The notes: generated by a model from the letters alone, not told the origin. A DNA stretch of 35,513 nt from Gemmatimonadota bacterium (GCA_022340755.1 JAJDNI010000312.1:1-35513); one strand, 5' to 3'; positions 8,555 through 17,758 are shown, counted from the stretch's first letter. Made by a program: numbers and translations.

Positions 8555-9067
8555 ATGGCACACGCATTTCGACTCGCCTACATCGCCGCCCCGGTCGTGG
8601 GTGGACTCGCCGTGCTCGTCTGGCGGATCCAGGAGACCCGCACGCCGGTGACGGCGAAGAAGATCCTCATCCCGCCCCTGGGCATGAGCACGGGGTTCTT
8701 CATGTTCGTGGCTCCTGCCATGCGCGTGCCCTGGGCGTGGGCGATCAGCGCCTACGTCATCGGTGCTCTCGTGCTGTCCTATCCGCTGGCGCGCACCTCC
8801 TCGTTGGAGCGCAACGGCGACGTGATTCTCATGCGGCGCTCCAACGGATTCCTGCTGATCCTCCTCGCCCTCCTCGTGCTGCGCTTGGCGCTGCACCCCT
8901 ACGTCGGCTCCGTCATGCCGCCGAAGCAGACGGCGGCCGTCTTCTATCTCCTGGCCTTCGGGATGATCTCGCGGTGGCGCGCGGGGATGTACCTGCAGTA
9001 CCGTGCCCTGGCGTCGGCCCGGTCCGCGCCGGTGCCGGATGTCCAGTCGCAGGAGGCATCCGCCTAA
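8555..9067 (+). CDS. CcdC-like (DUF1453) four-helix membrane protein
   Basis: The protein has 170 residues with about five hydrophobic segments: 6-22 (LAYIAAPVVGGLAVLVW), 42-56, 59-75, 92-112 (FLLILLALLVLRLAL) and 122-138. Length, the early VW-RIQETRTPVTAKKILIPPLGM segment and the R-x-G-D-x-x-M...R-S loop match the CcdC/DUF1453 family named from Bacillus, whose role is unclear despite the cytochrome-c-biogenesis label. The ATG at 8555 is chosen because hydrophobicity begins there; the frame is open further upstream, but that part is Arg/Pro-rich and implausible. The SD is weak (CAGG next to the ATG). It is followed after 110 bp by the amidohydrolase on the same strand. Confidence 0.75.
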   Translation: MAHAFRLAYIAAPVVGGLAVLVWRIQETRTPVTAKKILIPPLGMSTGFFMFVAPAMRVPWAWAISAYVIGALVLSYPLARTSSLERNGDVILMRRSNGFLLILLALLVLRLALHPYVGSVMPPKQTAAVFYLLAFGMISRWRAGMYLQYRALASARSAPVPDVQSQEASA

Positions 9068-9177
9068 GATCTTCTGGCGGAGCTCACCCCCGACACATCT
9101 TCAACAGCTTTCGGGTCGTTCGCGTGCGGGAGGCGTCACCCTACCGCTCCGCGCCCGGATCCGAGGGGAGGCTCAGC

Positions 9178-10518
9178 ATGCGTTCTGCCTACTGCGGGAC
9201 GGCTGTACCCGCTGCCGCGTTCGCGCTCCTCGCGGCCGTGGCGTGTCCCAACGCCGGCGGCGCACAGCGCCCGTCCCGTAGCCGTCCACATGTGACCGCC
9301 CTCACCCATGCGACCCTCATCGACGGCACCGGCGCCGGACCCCAGGTGGGCCGCACCGTCCTCGTCCAGGGCAAGCGGATCCTCTCGGTCTTCCCCGACG
9401 GGGCGCGTCCCATCCCAGACAGCGCCACGGTGGAGGACCTGAGCGGCAAGTGGGTCATCCCCGGCATCATGGACGCTCACGTGCACATGACCGGAGCCGC
9501 CCCCGACGCCGCCGGCTACGAGAAGCTCATGCGCTGGATGGTGGAGGGAGGGGTGGTGGCGATACGGGACATGGCCGGAGACAGTCGGGTGCTGTCGTCA
9601 CTGGCCCGTTCGGCCATGCTGGACGAGATCGTGTCGCCGGACATCCGCTATTCGGCCCTCATGGCCGGGCCCACCTTCTTCGCCGAGGACGCCCGGGTGG
9701 CCAGCACCTCGGAGGCGGTGCTGGTGGGCGCCGCGCCGTGGATGCGTGCGGTGGACGAGACCACCGCCATCCCCCTGGCGGTGGCCGAAGCCAAGGGCGC
9801 CGGGGCCACTGCGCTGAAGCTCTACGCCAACCTGCCCGCCGACGTCGTCGCCGGCCTCACCGCCGAGGCCCACCGGCAGGGCCTGCTGGTGTGGGCCCAC
9901 GCCACGGTCTTCCCCACGGGGCCGAGCGAGGAAGCGGCCGATGGCGTGGACGTCCTGTCCCACACGGCGTACCTCGTATGGGAGGCGGCGCCCCGGGTGC
10001 CGCAGGACTACACGGTCCGGGCCAAGGGTGACTTCGAGCACACCCGCCCCGACGCCCCGCGCATCCTGGCTGTGCTGGATTCCATGAAGGCCCGGGGGGA
10101 GATCCTGGACGCGACGCTGCGCGTCTTCGAGGACGAGGAAGCGCACACACCAGACGCCGCCGGGAAGGGGATCGCCGAGTGGGGCGCCGCGGTGACGCGC
10201 CTCGCCCACGAACGGGGCGTGCTCGTGGATGCCGGCACCGACAACATGGGGTCGCCGGAGGACACCGTGCCCAACGTCCACCGGGAGATGGCGTCGCTGG
10301 TGGACCATGCCGGCTTCACACCCGTGGAGGCCATCGGCGCAGCCACCCGGGTGGCCGCCATGACCATGGGCCTGGAGGCTACCCACGGGACGGTGAGCGC
10401 CGGGAAGATGGCGGACCTCGTGGTGCTGTCGGCCGATCCCGCGACGGATATCCGCAACACGCGGGCAATCGTTGAGGTGTGGAAGCACGGACAGCGGGTG
10501 GTGCCGGGAGGGAAGTAG
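9178..10518 (+). CDS. Exported metal-dependent amidohydrolase (imidazolonepropionase/prolidase-like)
   Basis: The protein has 446 residues with an N-terminal signal sequence (1-29, ending AGGAQ; a poor lipobox around Cys23 is possible). The amidohydrolase-superfamily metal site is complete: HVH at 101-103 in IPGIMDAHVHM, a carbamylatable Lys214 in TALKLYANL, His241 (WAHA), His262 (LSHTAYL), and the late Asp in VDAGTDNMG. The C-terminal strand domain is typical (GKMADLVVLSADPATDIRN). GAGGGGAGG just upstream sets the ATG at 9178; the longer open frame before it overlaps ccdC-like coding. Such secreted enzymes often act on cyclic amides, peptide or Xaa-Pro bonds; the substrate here is unknown. 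Confidence 0.88.
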   Translation: MRSAYCGTAVPAAAFALLAAVACPNAGGAQRPSRSRPHVTALTHATLIDGTGAGPQVGRTVLVQGKRILSVFPDGARPIPDSATVEDLSGKWVIPGIMDAHVHMTGAAPDAAGYEKLMRWMVEGGVVAIRDMAGDSRVLSSLARSAMLDEIVSPDIRYSALMAGPTFFAEDARVASTSEAVLVGAAPWMRAVDETTAIPLAVAEAKGAGATALKLYANLPADVVAGLTAEAHRQGLLVWAHATVFPTGPSEEAADGVDVLSHTAYLVWEAAPRVPQDYTVRAKGDFEHTRPDAPRILAVLDSMKARGEILDATLRVFEDEEAHTPDAAGKGIAEWGAAVTRLAHERGVLVDAGTDNMGSPEDTVPNVHREMASLVDHAGFTPVEAIGAATRVAAMTMGLEATHGTVSAGKMADLVVLSADPATDIRNTRAIVEVWKHGQRVVPGGK

Positions 10519-10662
10519 CGACGCAGCTCGGGGCCGTCCACGGTGCCACTCCCACCTCAGGGGTGTACCTTCGGGGGTGGACGCAGGTGGCGGCCCACCA
10601 CCGACCCGGGGGTCGGCGCGCGTCGTTCCGGCCGCCAGGCGTCATGTCCAAGGAGTCGATCC

Positions 10663-11406
10663 ATGATGGGACCCGATCTGCTGCTCACGGCGATGTTGCT
10701 CACGACCCACGGTTCACAACCCGGACAAGCGCAGGCGATGCCCCACGAGGACGTGATCCCGACCTCCGCGGGCGACCTCACACTCACGTTCCTGGGCCAT
10801 GCGACCCTCATGCTCCGACAGGGGGGGAAGGTCATCCACGTGGACCCGGTGAGCCAGTACGCCGACTACGCCACGATGCCCAAGGCCGACCTCGTCCTCA
10901 TCACACATGAGCACGGAGACCATCTGGATCCCAAAGCTGTGGCCGCCATCCGCAAGCCCGACACACGGATCGTCGTGAGCCGTTCGTGCGCCGGAAAGGT
11001 CCAGGGGGCCGAGGTCATGCAGAACGGCGACGTGCGCGACGAGGCGGGCTTCCGCATCGAGGCGGTGCCGGCCTACAACATCGTCCACATGCGCGGCCCG
11101 GGTCAGCCGTATCACCCCAAGGGCGCCGGCAACGGCTACATCATCACCTTCGGCGACACGCGCGTGTACATTGCTGGCGACACGGAGAACACGCCGGAGA
11201 TGAAGGCGCTGAAGGACATCGACGTGGCCTTCCTGCCGATGAATCTCCCCTACACGATGACACCCGAGATGGTCGCGGACGCGGCGCGGGCATTCCGACC
11301 GCGGATCCTCTACCCCTACCACTACGGGGAAACGGACCCCCAGCAGCTGGTGAAGCTCCTCGCCGGGGAGAAGGGGATCGAAGTGAGGATCAGGGCCCTG
11401 CGATAG
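10663..11406 (+). CDS. Metallo-beta-lactamase-fold hydrolase, UlaG-like
   Basis: The protein has 247 residues. HEHGDH at 82-87 is the HxHxDH zinc motif. It is preceded by FLGHATLML...VIHVDPVSQYADY, the entry typical of UlaG/RomA-like proteins, and followed by the later ligands IAGDTENTPEM (Asp) and YPYHYGETD (His). A short hydrophobic N-terminus (3-25, ending GQAQA) is probably a signal peptide, so a periplasmic enzyme is likely. AGGAG at 10651-10655, 7 nt before the first of two adjacent ATGs, supports this start. It lies 144 bp after the amidohydrolase on the same strand, and its 3' end is 12 bp from the convergent aldo/keto reductase. The substrate is unknown. Confidence 0.88.
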   Translation: MMGPDLLLTAMLLTTHGSQPGQAQAMPHEDVIPTSAGDLTLTFLGHATLMLRQGGKVIHVDPVSQYADYATMPKADLVLITHEHGDHLDPKAVAAIRKPDTRIVVSRSCAGKVQGAEVMQNGDVRDEAGFRIEAVPAYNIVHMRGPGQPYHPKGAGNGYIITFGDTRVYIAGDTENTPEMKALKDIDVAFLPMNLPYTMTPEMVADAARAFRPRILYPYHYGETDPQQLVKLLAGEKGIEVRIRALR

Positions 11407-11418
11407 GAGACATCGGGC

Positions 11419-12393
11419 CTACTCGGCCCGCTCCTCCTCCCGGTCTGTGGCCAGTGCCGGTGCTGGCGTGAGCGCGCCGATCTCCGCGTACAGATCCTCG
11501 GTCATGTCGACCTCCACCGAGGCCAGGGACGGCTCGAGCTGCTCGAGGTTCCGCGCCCCGATGATGGGGGCCGTCAACGCCGGGTGCTTCGCCACCCAGG
11601 CCACGGCCAGGGAGGCGGGATGGTACCCGTGTGATTCGGCCACCCCACAGAGCGCCTGCGCCACCTCGTAGTCCGACATCCGGGCGTAGCGGTTCTGGTA
11701 CATCCGACTGACGCGGAGGCGCCCGTCCACCTCCAGGTCCTTGCGACCGTACTTGCCGGTGAGGATGCCGCCGGCGAGGGGGCTGTAGCTGATGACGCCC
11801 AGGCCCTCGGCCTCGGCCATGGGCAGGATCTCGACTTCCGCCTGACGCTTCAGGAGGCTGTACATGGGCTGCACGCAGCGGAACGCGGCGAGCCCCTCGC
11901 GCGCCGACACGCCCAGCGCCTTGACGATCTGCCATGCGGCGAAGTTGCTCACCGCCGGGTAGCGGATCTTGCCCTGGGTGACCAGATCGTCCATGGCCCG
12001 GAGGGCGTCCTCGATGGGCGTGTCCTCGTCGAAGTGGTGCAGGAAGTAGAGGTCCAGGTAGTCGGTGCCCAGCCTCCTCAGGCTTCCCTCGACGTGATGC
12101 ATGATGGCCGCGCAGGAATACCCCTTCGCCAACGGCCCCTCGCCCATCTTGAAGTAGACCTTGGACGTCAGGATGACCTGGTCCCGCTCACCCGCGACGA
12201 GCTTCCCGAGGATCTGCTCCGAGACGCCGCCGACGTAGACGTTGGCGCAGTCGAAGAAATCGATGCCCGCCTCACGGCACCGCCGGTACACCGCCTCGCT
12301 CATGGCTTCGTCGGACTCCTTGCCGAACGTCATCGTGCCGAAGCAGAGCTCCGAGACCTGCAGGCCGGTGTTTCCGAGGGGGACCTTCCGCAT
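11419..12393 (-). CDS. Aldo/keto reductase
   Basis: The protein has 324 residues and is a full-length AKR. The catalytic tetrad is visible: Asp48 (DFFDCANVY), Tyr53, Lys78 (ILTSKV) and His119 (LYFLHH). The NADPH-binding C-terminal part includes VISYSPLAGGILTGKY and APIIGARNLEQLEPSL. It resembles the YajO/Gpr-type cytosolic reductases acting on aldehydes or sugars. GGAG 7 nt before the ATG at 12393 sets the start; the frame remains open upstream, but that part is not AKR-like. It is divergent from the phosphate-uptake pair. The true substrate is unknown. Confidence 0.9.
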   Translation of the reverse strand: MRKVPLGNTGLQVSELCFGTMTFGKESDEAMSEAVYRRCREAGIDFFDCANVYVGGVSEQILGKLVAGERDQVILTSKVYFKMGEGPLAKGYSCAAIMHHVEGSLRRLGTDYLDLYFLHHFDEDTPIEDALRAMDDLVTQGKIRYPAVSNFAAWQIVKALGVSAREGLAAFRCVQPMYSLLKRQAEVEILPMAEAEGLGVISYSPLAGGILTGKYGRKDLEVDGRLRVSRMYQNRYARMSDYEVAQALCGVAESHGYHPASLAVAWVAKHPALTAPIIGARNLEQLEPSLASVEVDMTEDLYAEIGALTPAPALATDREEERAE

Positions 12394-12750
12394 ACTGCTT
12401 CTCCAGTCTGGCGAGACCCCGACGGCATAGGTCGTCGGGACGATCATGAGTCGACAGGGGGGGCGGGTGAGGTGACCCCCGACGGAGTCAGATGATCCGT
12501 GAGACCGTCGGGTTGGCCCACCAAGAGGCAGCTTCCGACGCCGCTCTGGTTCACCACGACGTGCGTCCACACCGCCGATCCGCCACCCTCGGTGTGCCGG
12601 ATAGAAGCGGCGTGTCCACCACGGGCGTGCTCGTGACTTCTCCGTGACCGACTTGTGACCTAACTTGGCGCGGCCCCGGGATCGGTCTGCGGTCCCGGCA
12701 CACCGGTTGTCGATCGAAACATCGGCATGGACGTACCAGCGGAGCCGCGT
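12394..12750. other. Intergenic region between aldo/keto reductase and DUF47-pit
   Basis: This 357-bp gap lies between divergent genes. It holds the three 11-bp repeats at 12632-12664 and otherwise no recognisable gene, RNA or hairpin. Confidence 0.5.
12632..12664. promoter_or_regulatory. Candidate Pho box: three 11-bp direct repeats
   Basis: The core GTGAC recurs at 12633-12637, 12644-12648 and 12655-12659, an exact 11-bp period; the six-base starts are CGTGAC, CGTGAC, TGTGAC. PhoB/PhoP sites are direct repeats with an 11-bp period, and read on the minus strand these units (GGTCACA, GGTCACG, AGTCACG) resemble the Streptomyces GTTCACC unit. The site lies 86 bp upstream of the PhoU-like/PiT pair, whose function makes Pho control plausible. 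Confidence 0.55.
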
Positions 12751-13425
12751 ATGCGCACGATCTTCGAGTTGTTCGGGAAGTCTCCTTTCGAGCCCCTCGC
12801 GAAGCACGGGCAGATCGTGGAGGAGGTCATCCAGGAGGTTCGCCCTCTGGTGGAGGCTTTCCTCGCCCAGGACTGGTCCGAGACGAAGGAGGTCTCCGAT
12901 CGGATCTCCCGGCAGGAGCACCGGGCCGACCAGCTCAAGGCCGAGATCCGCGACCACCTCCCCCGCTCACTCTTCCTCCCCGTGGACCGCGGTGACCTTC
13001 TCCGCCTGCTGAAGGCCCAGGACGCCATGGCCGACGCGGTCGAGGACGTGGCCGTGCTCATCACCATGCGCCAGACGCGGGTTCCGGAGAAGCTCAAGCC
13101 TCACGTGCTGGCGCTCACCGACCAGATTCTCCAGGCGGCCAAGACCTGGTTCACGATCTCGAAGCTTCTGCCGCAGCTGCAGGAAGCCGCCTTCACCGGG
13201 CCCGAGGTGAAGCGGGTCCTGGACCTCATCGACACGCTGGGGGAGCAGGAGTGGCGCTCGGATCAGCTCGGCGCGCAGCTGGGCCGCGAGAGCGTTCTTC
13301 TGGAGGAGGAGCTGGGCGCCATCTCCCTCTCGTTCATCATGCGTGTCGGCCAGAAGCTCGGCGACGTCCCCAACCACGCCGAAACCGCCGGTGACATGGT
13401 CCGCCTCATGCTCGCCAGGGGTTGA
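12751..13425 (+). CDS. PhoU-like DUF47 (TIGR00153) protein
   Basis: The protein has 224 residues. It opens with the family signature LFGKSPFEPLAKHGQIVEE, followed by all-helical PhoU-like bundles with conserved acidic patches (QEHRADQLKAEIRDHLPRS, DALVED-type AMADAVEDVAVLI). The length is normal for the family. These proteins pair with PiT permeases and are thought to modulate phosphate (or metal-phosphate) transport at the membrane. The ATG at 12751 has GGAG 7 nt upstream; the ATG at 12727, 8 codons earlier, has no SD and is the alternative. The pit gene begins 43 bp after the stop, so the two form an operon. Confidence 0.9.
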   Translation: MRTIFELFGKSPFEPLAKHGQIVEEVIQEVRPLVEAFLAQDWSETKEVSDRISRQEHRADQLKAEIRDHLPRSLFLPVDRGDLLRLLKAQDAMADAVEDVAVLITMRQTRVPEKLKPHVLALTDQILQAAKTWFTISKLLPQLQEAAFTGPEVKRVLDLIDTLGEQEWRSDQLGAQLGRESVLLEEELGAISLSFIMRVGQKLGDVPNHAETAGDMVRLMLARG

Positions 13426-13468
13426 ACTCGACCATCCCAGCCTTCCGTCCCCCACCTGCCTGAGCCCA

Positions 13469-14731
13469 ATGGAGCACCTGATTCTCATCGTCGCGATGGT
13501 TGCGGCGCTCTACATGGCCTGGAACATCGGAGCCAACGACGTCGCCAACGCCATGGGAACCTCGGTGGGGTCGGGGGCGGTGACGCTCCGTCAGGCCGTC
13601 GTCATCGCCGCCGTCTTCGAGTTCTCAGGAGCGTTCATCTTCGGGTCGCACGTGACCGAGACGGTGCGCAAGGGAATGCTCGACCCGCTGGCATTCTCCC
13701 CCAGCGGCCCCTTCGGAGCCCAGGGACCGGTGCTGCTGGCTCTGGGCATGACCGCGGCGCTGCTCGCCGCGGCCATCTGGCTCCAACTCTCCACCAAGCT
13801 CGGCCTCCCGGTCTCCACGACCCACTCCATCGTGGGGGCGGTCATCGGCTTCGGTGTGCTGGCGGTGGGAATACACGGTGTCCGCTGGGGCCGGATCACC
13901 GAGATCGTTGCGAGCTGGTTCATCTCTCCCCTCATGGGTGGCGTCCTCGCGTTCGCCATCTTTCTGGGGATCAGGGCATTCATTCTCCGCAATCCCGACC
14001 CCATCGCGGCCACGGCTCGCATCGCGCCCTATCTGGTCATGGCGGTGGCGACGATCCTCGCGCTGACCTTCACCCAGAAGGTGCTCCACAATCTGATGCG
14101 CGACCCCCATCCGACCTTCGTCGCGCTTTCTGCGCTGTCGTTCGGCGGGGTCGCTGGGCTGATCGCCCGGGCGGTCATCAAGATCCCCGAGTCCCATGCG
14201 GGTGCGGATCCATATCCCTACGTGGAGCGGGTGTTCGGGGGGCTCCAGATCGTGACCGCCGCGTTCGTCGCGTTCGCCCACGGAGCCAACGACGTCGCGA
14301 ACGCTGTGGGCCCCCTGGCAGCCGTGGTGGGCATCGCGAAGACCGGATTCACGGACGTGCCCAACGGCGTTCCCCTGGCCCGTTGGATTCTCGCGGTGGG
14401 GGGCGTGGGCATCGTCATCGGTTTGGCTATGTGGGGCTACAGGGTCATCGCCACCGTCGGTCGACACATCACGGAGATCACCCCCAGCCGTGGCTTCTCC
14501 GCCGAGTTCGCCACGGCGTGCACCGTGCTCCTGGCCAGCCGCCTGGGCCTGCCGGTCTCCACTACCCACATCCTCGTGGGAGCGGTGGTGGGGGTGGGTG
14601 TCGCGCACGGCCTGGGCGCCCTGAACCTGAGGACCATCGCCCGCATCGCGGGATCGTGGGTCGCGACATTGCCGGCCGCCGCAGCCATCAGCGCGGGGGC
14701 GTTCCTGGTGCTCAGGGCGCTGTTCGTCTAG
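13469..14731 (+). CDS. pit: PiT-family inorganic phosphate permease
   Basis: The protein has 420 residues and about ten membrane helices. The PiT inverted duplication is explicit: NIGANDVANAMGTSVGSGAV (about 17-36) with GLPVSTTHSIVGAVIGFG (about 112-129) in the first half, and AHGANDVANAVGPLAAVVG (about 270-288) with GLPVSTTHILVGAVVGVG (about 362-379) in the second. It imports phosphate, usually as a metal-phosphate complex with protons or sodium. The ATG at 13469 is used because the hydrophobic N-terminus starts there; the upstream open frame overlaps DUF47. No SD is evident, so re-initiation after DUF47 is possible. The preceding Pho-box-like repeats suggest phosphate control. Confidence 0.93.
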   Translation: MEHLILIVAMVAALYMAWNIGANDVANAMGTSVGSGAVTLRQAVVIAAVFEFSGAFIFGSHVTETVRKGMLDPLAFSPSGPFGAQGPVLLALGMTAALLAAAIWLQLSTKLGLPVSTTHSIVGAVIGFGVLAVGIHGVRWGRITEIVASWFISPLMGGVLAFAIFLGIRAFILRNPDPIAATARIAPYLVMAVATILALTFTQKVLHNLMRDPHPTFVALSALSFGGVAGLIARAVIKIPESHAGADPYPYVERVFGGLQIVTAAFVAFAHGANDVANAVGPLAAVVGIAKTGFTDVPNGVPLARWILAVGGVGIVIGLAMWGYRVIATVGRHITEITPSRGFSAEFATACTVLLASRLGLPVSTTHILVGAVVGVGVAHGLGALNLRTIARIAGSWVATLPAAAAISAGAFLVLRALFV

Positions 14732-14785
14732 AGAACAGGCCGTCCGCGGCACGACCCACCTCCCGGGCCACGTCCGGGCGGAGCG

Positions 14786-15823
14786 CTAGGCGCCCAACTC
14801 GCGCCTGACCGCCGGAGCCACTTCCGTGCCCAGCAGCTCGATGGCGCGCATCACCTTGTCGTGAGGCATGGGGCCCACGGTGAGCTGGATGAGGAAGCGC
14901 TGATGGTGGAAGAGCCCGTGCTGGTAGAGGATCTTCTCCACGACCTGCTCGGGACTTCCCAGGAAGAGGGCTCCATGTAGCTGCGCTTCGGCGTCGAACT
15001 GTCGGCGGGTGGTGGGCGGCCAGCCCCGCTCGCGACCGATGCGTGACATGGTCTCCGCGAAGGGGGGGAAGGCGACGTCTGCGGCAGTCTTCACATCGTC
15101 GGCGATGAAACCGTGAGAGTTGATGCTGACGGGCAGCGTACCGACGTCGTGGCCCGCCCGGGCGGCCGTGTCGCGGTAGAGCTCCACTATCGGGGCGAAG
15201 CGCGCCGGGGCGCCCCCGATGATGGCCAGCGCCATGGGGAGGCCGATCGTGGCCGCGCGCACCACCGAGTTGGGTGTGCCGCCCACGGCGATCCATACCG
15301 GCAAAGGGTCCTGTACGGGTCGCGGCAGCACCATGCGCTCCCGGATGGCCGCGCGGTGGCGGCTCCCAGCCCAGGTAACGACCTCGTTGGCGCGGACGTT
15401 GAGCAGGAGGCCGAGCTTCTCGGTGAAGAGCTCGTCGTAGTCTTCCAGATCCTGCCCGAAGAGGGGGAACGATTCGATGAAGGAGCCTCTACCGGCCATG
15501 ATCTCCGCCCTGCCCTCCGAGATCTGGTCGATGATCGCGAAGTCCTGGAAGACGCGAACCGGATCGTCGGAGCTGAGCACGGAGACGGCGCTGGTCAGCC
15601 GGATACGCTTCGTTCGCGCCGCGGCGGCCGCCAGCACCACGGCGGGCGAGGACACGGCATAGTCGGGCCGGTGGTGCTCCCCGACGCCGAACACGTCGAG
15701 ACCCACCTGATCCGCCAGCTCGATCTCCTCCAGCAGGTCCCGTATTCGCCGGCCCGCGTTGACCTGGCGGCCCGTCGAGGGGTCGACCTCCGCCTCGGCG
15801 AAGCTGTAGACGCCGATCTCCAC
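14786..15823 (-). CDS. LLM-class (luciferase-like) flavin monooxygenase
   Basis: The protein has 345 residues. The bacterial luciferase fold is indicated by [18 protein letters not shown], the [24 protein letters not shown] segment, [15 protein letters not shown], and the conserved [29 protein letters not shown]. It would use FMNH2 (or F420H2) to oxidise an unknown organic substrate in the cytoplasm. The GTG at 15823 is chosen because AGGAGG (15828-15833, minus strand) precedes it by 4 nt and the protein then starts with MEIGVYSF as in relatives; ATGs at 15883 or 15874 would add about 20 residues. It is divergent from the serine hydrolase, with 116 bp between. Confidence 0.87.
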   Translation of the reverse strand: MEIGVYSFAEAEVDPSTGRQVNAGRRIRDLLEEIELADQVGLDVFGVGEHHRPDYAVSSPAVVLAAAAARTKRIRLTSAVSVLSSDDPVRVFQDFAIIDQISEGRAEIMAGRGSFIESFPLFGQDLEDYDELFTEKLGLLLNVRANEVVTWAGSRHRAAIRERMVLPRPVQDPLPVWIAVGGTPNSVVRAATIGLPMALAIIGGAPARFAPIVELYRDTAARAGHDVGTLPVSINSHGFIADDVKTAADVAFPPFAETMSRIGRERGWPPTTRRQFDAEAQLHGALFLGSPEQVVEKILYQHGLFHHQRFLIQLTVGPMPHDKVMRAIELLGTEVAPAVRRELGA

Positions 15824-15939
15824 ACCACCTCCTGTCGGGAGAGTCCAATAGCGAAATGTCGAATCGACGGACATGCCGGGCAACGGAAAGCGTGTACGAG
15901 GCGTGGTCGGGGCAGCGAGCCGATACGGTCCGCGTTATC

Positions 15940-17406
15940 ATGCCCCTCATGACGATCCTTCCATTCGCCATCCTGCTCGGCCTCCTCGTCTCGCCGACTG
16001 CGACCGTGCGCCCCCCCGTGACCCCGGAGTCCGCGCGCGGCTTTCCCCCGGACTCGCTTCCCGTGGCGTCGGCTGCGCGCGTCCACCAGCTCGACCCCGG
16101 CCTCCGCACCGCGGACTCCCTGGTCTCCCTGTGGGTGGGCGCGGAACGCGTTCCCGGGGCCGTTCTCCTGGTCACGGAGGATGGTCGGCCCGTCCTGGAG
16201 AAAGCGTACGGGTGGGCCCAGCTCTACGACTACGGCGACGGCCAATATGGGGATTGGTCGGGGGGTTCCGACGTCGGAAGGAACCTGGCGTTCCAACCGG
16301 ACTCCGCGGTCTCCCCCGGGATCCGGCGCCTCGCCGAGCCCGTTCCCGTGACCACGGCGACCGTCTTCGACATGGCATCCGTGACGAAGGTCATGGCCAC
16401 CACGTTCGCCGTGATGATGCTGGTGGACGAGGGGAAGCTCGACCTGGACGCGCCGCTCTACACCTATCTGCCGGACTTTCGCGGCGGAGGTAAGGATGAC
16501 ATCACAGCGCGCCTGCTCCTGACGCATCGGTCCGGCCTCTATCCGTGGCAGCCGATCTTCTACCACGCGTCGGATGAGCGTGGGGCGTACGCCTACATCC
16601 GGGATCTTCCCCTGGCGTGGAAGCCCGGGGCGGAGCGGCACTATTCAGACCTCGGCTTCATGCTGCTGGGGCTGATCGTCGAGCGGATCAGCGGCCAGCC
16701 GCTGGACGTGTTCGTTCGCGACCGGCTGTATCGACCCCTGGGGCTCGAACACACGGGATTCCGGAGGACGGAACGTGGAGACGGCGCCCCGGGGTCAGCG
16801 ACTGCCTCGTCCCGGAGCGTGGCGCCCGGCGGACCTGAGCGCAGCGCCACTGCGGCATCCACCGGAGCCTTCGCCGCCACCTCCCACGGCAACCCGTATG
16901 AGTACCGGATGGTCCACGACTCCACCTTCGGCTACCGCTACGAGGACGATCCGAACGCGTGGAACGGATGGCGACACCACACGCTGGCGGGGGAGGTCAA
17001 CGACGGGAACTCCTTCCATGCCTTCAACGGCGTTGCCGGGCACGCCGGTCTCTTCTCAACGGCCGAAGACCTTTCCGTGCTGCTGCGCCTGCTCCTGGAA
17101 GGGGGCGAGTACGACGGACGGCGATACGTCAGCCGGAAGGTGGTGGACGCGTTCATGACCCCCACCGGCGACGGACAGGCTCTGGGCTGGCAGGTGCCTG
17201 GCTACGCCCCGGCGGGAAGCTTCGACCACACGGGGTTTACGGGCACGTTCGTGCTCGGCGTGCCCGCCCGGGGACTCGCCGTGGTGCTGCTGACCAACCG
17301 TCAGAACGTGGGTGTGAGCTCCCGCACCCTCTACCCGGATGTCGGCCCGCTCCAGCGGGCCGTGGCCGCGGCGCTGCTCAGGCCGCCACCTTCGTCGTCA
17401 CGTTGA
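15940..17406 (+). CDS. Exported beta-lactamase-family serine hydrolase
   Basis: The protein has 488 residues. A hydrophobic N-terminus (4-22) serves as signal peptide or anchor. Class C beta-lactamase/PBP4*-fold motifs are complete: SxxK as SVTK (147-150, nucleophile Ser147), Tyr in HYSDLGF (Y235) and HTG (430-432) in place of KTG. A conserved HRSGL and the FNGVAGHAGLFSTAEDL segment support the esterase/D-alanyl-peptidase-like group. A low-complexity Ser/Ala/Gly-rich insertion lies at about 280-315. It may act on peptidoglycan peptides, esters or D-amino-acid peptides. The ATG at 15940 lacks a good SD; ATG 15949 also fits. Its last 29 bp overlap the convergent OsmC gene. Confidence 0.87.
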   Translation: MPLMTILPFAILLGLLVSPTATVRPPVTPESARGFPPDSLPVASAARVHQLDPGLRTADSLVSLWVGAERVPGAVLLVTEDGRPVLEKAYGWAQLYDYGDGQYGDWSGGSDVGRNLAFQPDSAVSPGIRRLAEPVPVTTATVFDMASVTKVMATTFAVMMLVDEGKLDLDAPLYTYLPDFRGGGKDDITARLLLTHRSGLYPWQPIFYHASDERGAYAYIRDLPLAWKPGAERHYSDLGFMLLGLIVERISGQPLDVFVRDRLYRPLGLEHTGFRRTERGDGAPGSATASSRSVAPGGPERSATAASTGAFAATSHGNPYEYRMVHDSTFGYRYEDDPNAWNGWRHHTLAGEVNDGNSFHAFNGVAGHAGLFSTAEDLSVLLRLLLEGGEYDGRRYVSRKVVDAFMTPTGDGQALGWQVPGYAPAGSFDHTGFTGTFVLGVPARGLAVVLLTNRQNVGVSSRTLYPDVGPLQRAVAAALLRPPPSSSR

Positions 17407-17758
17407 AGGAAGGCGCGATCTCCATGTGCTTCTTCACTGCACACTGATCGGCGGCCCGGACGAGGGCATCGTAGTACTTATCGGGGAAGGTCGGGGGCAC
17501 CACGATGTCCAGGTCGATGCGCTCGATCATCCGCGTCACCGCGCTCGAGTGCAGACGCTGCACGATCTTGATGCCGTCGGTGGGCAGGTTGCGATGCTGG
17601 CAGAAGCCCAGCACGTAGATCCCGGCGCAGGTGCCGATGGACGCGAGGAAGAGGGCGAACGGTGTCGGCGCGGTGCCGTCCTGGTTGGTCGCCACCGTCA
17701 TGTTGCCCATCAACGCGTCCACGCGGGCTCCGCCCGGGAAGACGATATCCATTTCCAT
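17378..17758 (-). CDS. OsmC-family protein
   Basis: The protein has 126 residues. The OsmC/Ohr pattern is visible: GARVDALMGNMTVATNQDG then APTPFALFLASIGTCAGIYVLGFCQHR (about 31-57, first conserved Cys near 44) and the second Cys in VRAADQCAVKKHM (about 105). Family members reduce organic or hydrogen peroxides using two cysteines, though this short subgroup is usually just called OsmC-like. TAGGAG lies 9 nt before the ATG. Its 3' end overlaps the convergent serine hydrolase by 29 bp. It sits downstream of the hairpin that ends the cupredoxin gene, so it probably has its own promoter in 17759-17881. Confidence 0.87.
   Translation of the reverse strand: MEMDIVFPGGARVDALMGNMTVATNQDGTAPTPFALFLASIGTCAGIYVLGFCQHRNLPTDGIKIVQRLHSSAVTRMIERIDLDIVVPPTFPDKYYDALVRAADQCAVKKHMEIAPSFNVTTKVAA

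Noticed and set aside
10600-10620. CCGACCC/GGGTCGG hairpin between the amidohydrolase and UlaG-like genes
   Set aside because: The loop is too short for the full stem and there is no T-run; the genes may well be co-transcribed.
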